DNA from: Chitinophaga sp. YR627
Lineage (GTDB): Bacteria; Bacteroidota; Bacteroidia; Chitinophagales; Chitinophagaceae
DNA: 64,000 nucleotides
Direction: 5' to 3'
Assembly: GCF_900114995.1 (NCBI RefSeq)
Contig: NZ_FOUX01000005.1
Coordinates: 372,001 to 436,000, forward strand
Shown: one piece after another, positions 1 to 10,400 of the stretch
Numbering within the stretch: the stretch's first letter is position 1
Layout of the letters: each line of letters begins with the position of its first letter
The notes under the pieces: generated by a model
The model's input: the letters and a program-made list of their open reading frames with translations, nothing else
Databases searched by the model: none
What the model was told of the DNA's origin: nothing
Translations under genes and position numbers: made by a program

Positions 1-270
1 CCTGCTGCGTCTACAGCGGTTGGTACAACCAACATTCCTGACGCCACTATGGTTCCTGCAAAACTGCCTAACATTGGCAGCGGTCCTACGGCGCAGCCCA
101 TCAAAGGTTATGCGGTAGCGGATAACACGACTACATTAGCTCCTGCAAAAGTAACCGGTAGTGTTACTGTAGGTATTGCAGGTGGCAGTCAGCCATTCAG
201 CATTCAGAACCCATACCTGGCAGTCAACTATATCATTGCCTATCAGGGTATTTTCCCAAGCCGTAACTAA
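1..270 (+). CDS. Phage tail collar / microcystin-dependent-type protein (C-terminal part only)
   Basis: The frame is open from base 1, so the gene begins before the window and only about 89 C-terminal residues are present. The final residues (NPYLAVNYIIAYQGIFPS) are the characteristic end of the tail-collar domain found in phage short tail fibres and in bacterial microcystin-dependent (MdpB-like) proteins. The preceding segment, rich in Gly, Thr and Val, fits the collar beta structure. Free-standing bacterial copies usually occur in clusters; their role is poorly known. Only 5 nt separate it from the next gene, so both are probably cotranscribed. Family assignment is good; function is not established. 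Confidence 0.85.
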   Translation, partial: PAASTAVGTTNIPDATMVPAKLPNIGSGPTAQPIKGYAVADNTTTLAPAKVTGSVTVGIAGGSQPFSIQNPYLAVNYIIAYQGIFPSRN

Positions 271-275
271 TTAAT

Positions 276-1439
276 ATGCCTTCAACACTTTCCATAGGAT
301 TTCTTACTCCCTATTCCGGTGTATATCCCTATTATTCAGCACACATTATCACAGGATGGTTGCTGGGTATGGGACTAGACCCCGCGCGGCAGAAAACAGT
401 GCAGTTTACATCAGAGTATACCCATATGGGAAGTGCTGAGGCATCTGCTACTGCCGCCCGTAAACTGATTTTCTTCAACAATGTGGACGTCCTCTCTGGT
501 CTGATCGGGTATAAAGCGACGCCGGAGGTCATCACTATCGTAGAAAACAGTAAACGCCCTGCCTTCTTCTTTGATATGGGTGAATACATTCCCTATTTTC
601 CTTACCTGAGTCCGGACGTCTTTTATGCTTCTCACCAGCTATGGCAGTCTGAGTTCGCATTTGGCAAATGGGCACAGGGCCATTTCGGAAGTGGAGGAAT
701 GATCATCGCTCCTATTTATGAAGCAGGCTACCACCTGCATACCGCCTTCAATCAGGGCGTTAGTGCAGCAGGCGGCACGGGTACCCGTATGGCTGTATTA
801 CCACATGATCCGAATGATCCAAAGAAACAGGACCTGGACGAATTCTTTACAGCGATGGAAAAAGCTGCTCCAACTTATGTTCATGCCATCTTCGCCGGCA
901 GTCTCGGACTGAATTTCATGATAAAATGGATTCAGAGCGGCTATCATAAAAAGATACCGCTACTCATTAACGAGACAATGGCTTATGATGACATACTGGA
1001 CGACATCAAACATATCGATATGGAAGTCTATACTTCCATGATGTGGATGAGGGAAGACCAGCGGAAAGCCAATCAACAGTTTGTAAAGAAATTCGAAAGC
1101 ACAGCAAAACAACCGGCTAACATTTACGCCTTAATGGGATATGAAGCTGGTTTAATGTGGCGGGACCTTTTACCCCATGCATTAAAAAAAGACTGGGAGA
1201 CAGTAAAACAAAAACTACAGACAGGAATAATAGATGGCCCCAGAGGAGAAAAAAACTTCTACCCCGCTTCAGGATTTGCCCTGCCTTCAGCAAATATTTT
1301 AAAGATCAGTACGACCGGTAATAAAATAAACAAACTAATTATTGATCAGGGGACAGGGATGCGCTTTGACGCAAAAGAGTTTGAAGCGATTCACGATGAA
1401 TCGGTATCAGGCTGGCAAAATCCTTTTCTCTGTATTTAA
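276..1439 (+). CDS. Periplasmic-binding-fold protein (Leu/Ile/Val receptor type, Peripla_BP_6-like) lacking a signal peptide
   Basis: This 387-residue protein starts with IGFLTPYSGVYPYY, the first strand and ligand loop of type I periplasmic binding proteins used by branched-chain amino-acid ABC importers. It continues with the usual alternating alpha/beta pattern, for example DVLSGLIGYKATPEVI and the inter-lobe GGMIIAPIYEAGYHLHTAF. The length suits the family. The N terminus has no hydrophobic leader or lipobox, so export to the periplasm is not evident, and no permease or ATPase gene is nearby. It lies 5 nt after the tail-collar gene and 9 nt before the giant surface-protein gene, so it belongs to that operon rather than to a transporter. 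Its role there is unknown; it may be a sensor or a structural part. Confidence 0.75.
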   Translation: MPSTLSIGFLTPYSGVYPYYSAHIITGWLLGMGLDPARQKTVQFTSEYTHMGSAEASATAARKLIFFNNVDVLSGLIGYKATPEVITIVENSKRPAFFFDMGEYIPYFPYLSPDVFYASHQLWQSEFAFGKWAQGHFGSGGMIIAPIYEAGYHLHTAFNQGVSAAGGTGTRMAVLPHDPNDPKKQDLDEFFTAMEKAAPTYVHAIFAGSLGLNFMIKWIQSGYHKKIPLLINETMAYDDILDDIKHIDMEVYTSMMWMREDQRKANQQFVKKFESTAKQPANIYALMGYEAGLMWRDLLPHALKKDWETVKQKLQTGIIDGPRGEKNFYPASGFALPSANILKISTTGNKINKLIIDQGTGMRFDAKEFEAIHDESVSGWQNPFLCI

Positions 1440-1448
1440 CAGTCTCAT

Positions 1449-4400
1449 ATGAGTGACACATTTACAAAAAGTATCGGCAGGCTACTGCTGGTACTATTCT
1501 TCATTTTAGCCGGTTCGTCGGGCTACGCTCAATACACGAAGAGCACGCTCCAGACCGGCTATGGCTTCACTGGAGTGACGAGTGACCTCAATGGCAATGT
1601 CTACGCCATCCGGTACAATACGACATCAAATAAATTTGATGTTGTAAAGTATTTTGGCGGTACCAGTAGCGAACAGGTAATTTATGCAGGTCTGGAACCT
1701 GGTGGTTCTACAGGTCCTTATGGAATATGTGTAGACGGTATTGGTAACGTATTCGTTACCAATATCGACGAAAGTATAAACTGGGACGTCATAAAACTGG
1801 CCTATCCCAGCTACACGCCAACACATATACTGGACGGCAACTTTGTATCAGGTCTCACCTGCAATGCAGACAACGACCTGATCACACTGGAATATGATGG
1901 AGACAGTAATAACTATGTTGTAAAGAAGTATCCTTCGACAAACCTGACTGACGATGCAGGTGTTACGATTTACAACGGGTTTCCGCTCCCAACAGCTCTG
2001 TCTACACGCTTTCCCAGCTCAATGGCGGTGGATTCACGTGGAAACATCTATGTCACGGATTTCACCGAAACAACAACTAAGGGACGCATTGTAAAACTGA
2101 GAGCCCCCTTTTATGCAACTGATACCGTGGTTGCCACAGGCAGACAATCTATCGCAGTCAGTGTCGATCCATTTGACCGTCTGTACGCTATCGAAACAAG
2201 AAATCCGGCAACAGCGCCTACGGTAGCTTCTATCGTTCGATATGCAGATTCGTCATTCGCCTCATCTACTGTAATTTACAACAGCCTCCACAATGGTGAT
2301 CCTGATGTATCATACCCGGGAGGCCTTGCAGTATTGAACAATGGTCAGATCTTCGCAGCCGACGGAACAGATCCCGAAATCGTGAAGCTGACCCCGACGA
2401 CTACCCAGATCATGACGTTCAAGGGTTTAAACGCTAACCCAACAGCGGCTAACACGATCAACTTTGAGGTCGCTTATAGCGGCAGCGTATCAGGTGTAAA
2501 CGCCGGTTCATTCTCAATAACTACCTCAGGTGCTATCACGGGTGTCAGCATCTCCGCCGTTACCCCACAGGCAGACCCTACCAGGTATATCGTCACGGTG
2601 AATACCGGTACCGGTTCGGGTACAATCAAACTGACTGCTAATGCAGGCAGCATCAACCCGCCTGTCACCAATGCACCAAGAGAAAGTGACACCTACACTA
2701 TCGATAGAGATGCCCCTACGGCTACGATGCTGATCAACGGTGGTGCATTATATACCAATAATGCGAACCTGACGCTGACACTGACCGCTTCTGATGCAAA
2801 CAGTGGCATCAGGAACATGCAATTCCGGATCGACAACGGCACATTCACCGCTGTAGAACCTTTCGCTACTACCAAAGTACTTGCAATACCGGCAGTAGAA
2901 GGCAGTCATACAGTAGATTTCAGGGTGTTCGATAACGCAGGTAACGCGACACAGGTAAGTCAGTTTATCACTTATGATGTGACGCCTCCGCCTACGCCGG
3001 TTATCACAGCTGGTCCAACAGATCCGACCAGTTCATCGAATGCAAACTTCACGTTCGCTGGTCAAACCGGCGCTACCTTCCAGGTATCTCTGGATGGAGC
3101 TGGATATGTACCTGCGACAACTCCTTATAGTTTAACCGGTCTTGCTGATGGTACACATACACTCAGTTTAAAAGCGACAGACCAGGCAGGCAACCAGTCT
3201 TTAGCTGCTGCTTCATATACATGGACTGTCGATACTCAGGCGCCAACTGTTGTCAGCGTAACAGCTCCGGCTGCAGGCTACTACAGAGAGGCAATGACCA
3301 TGGACTTTAAAGTAAGGTTCAATGAAGTAGTAAATGTAACGAACCTGGCAGCAGGTATCCCTTACATGAATATCATCGTTGGTCTGAATACAGTACAGGT
3401 GCCTTACACAGGCGGTACAGGTACAAATGAACTGACATTCACTTATACCGTAGCTGCAGGCGACAATGACATGGATGGCATCGCTATCCAGCCGGACATT
3501 CGTCTGAACAGCGGTACGATCAGAGATGCAGTAGGTAACGGTTACACAGGTGTACAGACTATTCCGCTGGCGGGCATTCCTTCAACGGCTACAGTACGTG
3601 TAAATACCACAACTCCTACCGTATCCCTGACCAGTACGGCTCCTGCGGTAACCAATGCACCGTTTAACGTTACAGTGACCTTCAGTGAATCAGTAACGGG
3701 TGTTACACCAGGCGACTTTAGCGTCACTAACGGTTTGGTAAACAGTCTTACCCAGATCAGCGGTAGCACTTACATCGTACAGGTTGCTCCATCAATCGAT
3801 GGTACAGTTAGCATTGAACTGCCTGCTGGTGCTGCCTTCAATATCGGCAGTAACCCGAACTCGGCATCCAATATGGTCAGCCGTACAGCCGATCTTACAT
3901 CACCAGTGGTAACAGCTGTAAGTGTACCTGTGGATGGATATTACAAAGCAGGACAGAACCTTGACATCACTGTAGATTTCAGTGAGACAGTTGCTGTCAG
4001 CACTGCAGGTGGTAGTCCATATGTTGCACTGAACATCGGTGGAACAGTTGTATCGGCTAATTACATCGGCAAATCTGCTCCAAACACCTTACAATTCCGT
4101 TATACGATAGTTAGCGGTAATAATGACGCTGATGGTATTCAGGTGACCGGAATGTCTCTGAATGGCGGAACGATCCAGGACCAGGCAACTAACAATGCCA
4201 CCATCATACTGAATAACATCGCCAGCACTGCCAACGTAAGAGTGAACACAAACACGCCTGCGGTAACATTGTCTGCACCGGCTGGACCGGTGAACGGTGA
4301 TTTCACAATAACAGCTGTGTTCAGTGAAGCAGTAAGTGGTCTGACAGAAAGCGACTTTGCCCTTACTAATGGTACAGCTTCCGATCTGCAGACAACAGAC

Positions 4401-7400
4401 AACATCACTTATACAGTAACCATCTCACCAAATACAAATGGTGCAACCACTGTCAACCTGCCTGCAGCTGCGGCAGAGAACATCGGTACGAACCCATCAC
4501 TGGCATCTAATACAGTAAGTGTTACTGCCGACTTTACAGCTCCGGTAGTTACATCGGTAGGACTTCCAACTAACGGTTACTACGTAGAAGGTAGTGTGCT
4601 CAGTTTCACTGTTAACTTCAGCGAAGCAGTAAACGTGAATACAGCAGGTGGTACACCATATATTGCGGTGAACATGACCAGTGGTGTCAAACCGGCTACT
4701 TATAGCGCAGGTACAGGTACCACCTCCCTTACTTTCAGTTATACAGTAGTAGCAGGCGATGAAGATATGGATGGTATCGAGCTTGGCGGCGGCATATCAC
4801 TTGGTGGCGGCGGTACTATTCAGGACGCAGCAACCAACAACGCCATTCTTGTACTGAACAGCGTAGGTAACGGTGCTGGTGTAAAGGTGAACACCACTCA
4901 CCCGACAGTAAATATCACTCCTGTCACACCTTCACCTAACAATGCGCCGTTCACGGTGACTGTCACTTTCAGCGAAGCCGTAACCGGTTTAACAGTGACT
5001 GATTTCAATATATCGTCCACTACAGTTTCAAATCTGCAGACGACCGACAATATTACCTACACCGTGCAGCTTGCGCCAAGCATGGATGGTAATTTCAGTC
5101 TGAGTCTCCCTGCAAACACAACAGCTAACATTGCCGGCAACGGCAACCAGGCATCCAATACCTACAACTTCACTTATGACGCAACCGCTCCGGTTGTATC
5201 TGCTGTGGCAGTTCCGGCAAATGGATACTATAAAGCAGGTCAGGCATTAAACTTTACTGTCAGATTTGATAGCGACATCAATATCAATACAACAGGTGGT
5301 AACCCGACCTTAAACCTGACCATCGGTTCAACTAACGTAGCAGCTACATACACTGGTACCGATGGTACTGATGGCATGAACTTCAGCTATACAGTAATTG
5401 CAGGCGAACAGGATATGGACGGTATCACAGTAGGTACCCTGGCGCTCAATGGTGCAACCATCAGAGATGCGGCTACCAACAATGCGAATCTCACCCTGAA
5501 CAGCGTTGGCAATACCTCTCTTGTAAGAGTGAACACCACGCATCCGACTGTAAACCTGTCTGCGGCGGCGGTTTCACCACTCAATGCTCCGTTCAGCATG
5601 ACGGTGACCTTCAGCGAAGCTGTAACAGGCCTCGCTGCAAGTGACTTTACCGTAACTAATGCAACACTGGGCACACCAGCAACAAGTGACAATATCACTT
5701 ATACTGTACTGGTTACACCAGGCACAGATGGTACAGTTAGCGTAAGTCTCCCTGCCGATGCAGCCGTGAATATCGGCGACAACGGTAACCAGGCTTCTAA
5801 TACCCTGAGCCGGACCTACGATATCACCAAACCGACAGTTTTTGCCGTAGGTGTACCAGCTGACGCTTACTACAAAGCAGGTGACGTACTGAGCTTCACC
5901 GTGGGATTCTCCGAAAACATCACTGTGACGGGTACGCCACAACTGTCCCTCACTATCGGTTCTACCGTTGTAAATGCCGACTATACCGGTGCAAACGGTA
6001 CAAATGGTATGAACTTCGCCTACACCGTAGTAGACGGCGATCAGGATATGGACGGTATCGCGGTAACAGCGCTGACACTGAATGGTGGTACCATTAAAGA
6101 TGCAGCAACCAACGATGCTGACCTGACACTGAATAACGTAGCTAACACTACGAATGTGCGGGTAAATACGACGAAGGCAACTGTTGTACTGACAGCAGCA
6201 CCGACCGTTGTGAACGCTCCGTTCACTGTGACTGCTACTTTTAGCGAAGCAGTAACCGGTCTGACAGCAGGCGACTTCACCGTGACAAACGGTACAGCTT
6301 CCGCTCTGCAGACTACCGACAATATCACTTACACCGTAACCATTACACCAACTGCGGATGGCGCTGTGACTATTCAGTTACCAGCTGCTGCTGCTATAAA
6401 CATCGGTGCTAATCCTACACAGGCTTCCAACACCCTGTCAGTTGACTATGACGTTACTGCACCAACAGTAACAGCTGTAGCGGTTCCTGTAAATGGCAAC
6501 TACAAGGCTGGTGAGACCCTTGATTTCATCGTTCGTTTCAGCGAAGATATCAACGTGAACACGACCGGTGGTAACCCAGCCCTCACCCTGACAGTGGGCG
6601 CGGCTACTGTACATGCTACCTATACAGGTACCAATGGCACAGATGGTCTGAACTTCACTTACACTGTACAGAACGGTGACCTGGATCAGGATGGTATTGC
6701 GATCAATGCACTGACATTGAATGGTGCTACTATTAAAGATGCAGCAACCAATAACGCTGACCTGACACTGAATAACGTTGGTAATACTACCCTTGTAAAA
6801 GTGGATGGTATCGTTCCAACCGTTACTTCCGTAACCGTACCAGCGAATGGTTATTATAAAGCAGGTGATGCACTGAACTTCTCCGTGAAATTCAGCGAAA
6901 ACATTACGCTGAACACAACAGGTGGTAATCCAACCCTCGCCCTGACGATCGGTTCCGCTACTGTAAATGCTACCTACACAGGTCTGGCAGGCACAGATGG
7001 TCTGAACTTCAGCTACCCTGTAGTAACAGGCGATCAGGATATGGACGGTATCGCAGTAGGTACGCTGACCCTGAATGGTGCAACCATCCAGGATGTCACT
7101 ACCAACAATGCGGACCTGACACTGAATAACGTGGGTAACACTGCCAATGTAAGAGTGAATACTACCACCGCTACTGTGGTGCTGACAGCTCCGGCTACAC
7201 TCGTGAACGCACCGTTCACTGTGACAGCTACCTTCAGCGAAGCAGTGACCGGTCTGACAGCAGGCGACTTCACCGTAACGAACGGTGCTGCAGCCAGCCT
7301 CCAGACTACAGACAATATCACTTATACTGCAGTAGTAACACCACTTGCAGATGGCGTTGTGACCGTTCAGTTACCAGCAGCTGCTGCCGTTAACATCGGA

Positions 7401-10400
7401 AACAACCCGACACAGGTGTCCAACACACTGACAGTTACTTATGACGCAACCGCACCGGTTGTAACTACAGTGACTGTTCCAGCCGCCGCTTACTACAAAG
7501 CAGGCGACGTACTGAACTTCACTGTAAGATTCAGTGAGAATATCAATGTGAACACTACAACTGGTAATCCTACCCTGGGTGTGATCATCGGTAGCACAAC
7601 AGTACAGGCATCCTATACTGGCGCCAACGGTTCCGACGGTCTGAACTTCAGCTACACTGTAGTTGACGGCGACATGGACATGGATGGTATCCAGGTAGGT
7701 ACATTAGCGTTGAATAGCGCAGTTATCAGAGACCTCGCGGGTAACAATGCGAACACTACGCTGAACAACGTCAATCCGACCAACAATGTGTTTGTGAACA
7801 CAACGCATCCGACAGTAACCCTGTCTACTGCTGCTGCTTCACCAACCAATGCACCATTCACCGCTACTATCACTTTCAGTGAAGCAGTAAGTGGATTTGC
7901 AACCGGAGATGTGACTGCTACTAACGCAACCCTGAGCGGCTTACAGACTACCGACAACATCACCTTCACTGTACTGGTTACACCAGCAGCAGATGGTGCG
8001 GTAAGCCTGACTGTTCCGGCTGACGTAGCTACCAACATCGGTAACAACGGTAACCAGGCTTCTAATACCCTCAGCCTTACTTACGATGCGACCGCTCCGG
8101 TGGTAACTTCCGTAACTGTTCCGGCAAATGGTTATTATAAAGCAGGTGACGTACTGAACTTCACCGTTAATTTCAACGAAAACCTCACGATCAACACTAC
8201 AGGCGGTACACCGCAACTGAGCCTGACTATCGGTACAAGTACCGTAACTGCTGCCAACACAACAAACGGTAGCAATAGTCTGAGCTTCAGCTACACCGTA
8301 GTAGACGGCGATCTGGATATGGACGGTATCACCGTAGGCGCCCTGACGCTGAATGGCGCAACCATCAAAGATGCTGCGACCAACAACGCGAACCTGGCAC
8401 TGAACGGCATCGCTCCTACCAACAACGTGTTTGTAAACACAGTACACCCAACAGTGACTGTTTCTACAACCGCTCCTGCATTAATAAATGCACCGTTCAC
8501 CGCGACTATCATCTTCAGCGAAGCAGTTACTGGCTTCACCGCTGCTGATGTTAACGCAACCAATGCAGCAGTAAGCACCCTGCAGACTACAGACAACATC
8601 ACTTACACTGTACTGGTTACACCAGTTGCGGATGGTACTGTTGCTGTAAGCGTTCCTGCAGATGTAGCTGTGAACATCGGTAACAACGGTAACCAGGCAT
8701 CTAACACCATCAGCCTCACTTACGATGCAACTGCTCCGGTGGTAACTTCCGTAACTGTACCGGCTGACGGTTACTACAAAGCGGGCGATGTACTGAACTT
8801 CACTGTTAAGTTCAGCGAAAACATCACCCTGAACACTACAGGTGGTAATCCTTACCTGACAATTGCTATCGGTGCTACGAATGTAAATGCAGCCTACACA
8901 GGTCTGGCAGGTACAGACGGTCTGAACTTCAGCTATGCTGTAGTAGATGGCGATCAGGATATGGACGGTATCCAGCTGGGCGTACTGGCCATCAATGGTG
9001 CAACCATCAGAGATGCAGTAGGCAACAATGCTGATCTGAGCCTCCATAATGTAGGTAACACCAGCAACGTAAAAGTGAACACCACCCACGCTACCGTTGT
9101 ACTGACTTCTGCTGCTGCACTGGTGAACGCTCCGTTCACTGCGACTGTAACATTCAGCGAAGCAGTAACCGGTCTGACGGCAAGTGACTTCACCGCTACG
9201 AATGCAGCTGTTTCCAACCTGCAGACTACCGACAACATCACTTACACCGTAACAGTTACACCTGCTGCGGATGGCGCTCTGACCGTTCAGTTACCGGCAG
9301 CTGCTGCTGTAAACATTGGCAACAATGCTACACAGGCTTCCAACACACTGAGCGTTACCTATGACGCTACTGCTCCGGTAGTAACTTCCGTAACAGTTCC
9401 TGCGAATGGCTACTATAAAGCTGGTCAGACACTGGAATTCACGGTTAACTTCAACGAGGCGATCACCCTGAATACTACAGGTGGTACGCCAGCGCTCAAC
9501 ATCACCATCGGTACGACGACTGTACAGGCAGCATATAACCGTGTTGCAGGTGCAAATGGTCTGGTATTCAGCTACACAGTACAACCAGGCCAGATGGATC
9601 TGGATGGTATCACTGTAGGTACGCTGACCCTGAATGGTGGTACTATTAAAGATGCAGCTACCAACAACGCGAACCTGGCACTGAACAGCGTAGGTAACAC
9701 TACCGGCGTATTTGTTCATACCGCGTCTCCGTCAGTACAGCTGTCCACTAACGCTCCTGCACGTACAAACACACCGTTCACTGTAACGATCGTGTTCAAC
9801 GAAGCAGTAAGCGGACTGGCAGCAGGTGACTTCAACATCACCAATGGTACAGCAGGCACCCTGTCTACTACAGACAATATCACTTATACCCTGCAGGTAA
9901 CACCAGCTGCAGATGGTACCGTAACGATCCAGCTGCCTGCAAACCAGGCCGTGAACGTAGTATCTAACGGTAACACTGCTTCCAACACCCTGACCCTCAC
10001 TTATGATGCGACAGCGCCGGTAATTACTGCTGGTCAGTCCTTCGATGTGATCGAAAGAAGTGCGGTGGGTACACTGGTAGGTAAAGTGATCGCTACTGAA
10101 GCAGCAGGTACTTTACAGACCTGGACTATCGTAACAGATAATTCAAACGGTGCGTTCTCTATCGACGCAAACGGTAACGTACTGGTACTCGACCAGGCGA
10201 AACTGAACGCTAAAGTAAATACCACCGTAATGCTGACAGTAACAGTTAGCGACGGACTGAATACCAGCGTAGCAGTACCGGTTTCTATCAATGTGAAGGA
10301 AAAGAACCTGGCTCCAACCCTGGATCCGATTGGTAACGCGACGATCTGTCCTGAAGGATCCGTACACACGATCCAGCTGACAGGTGCATCTGCAACTGAA

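Noticed and set aside
1..270. Prophage tail region
   Set aside because: Only a tail-collar-type C terminus is present and the following genes are T9SS and binding-protein genes; bacterial microcystin-dependent-type proteins explain it.
3241..10017. Very regular ~555-nt periodic repeats could be mistaken for a CRISPR-like or transposon array
   Set aside because: The repeats are coding, in frame and far too long, without unique spacers; they are Ig-like protein modules.
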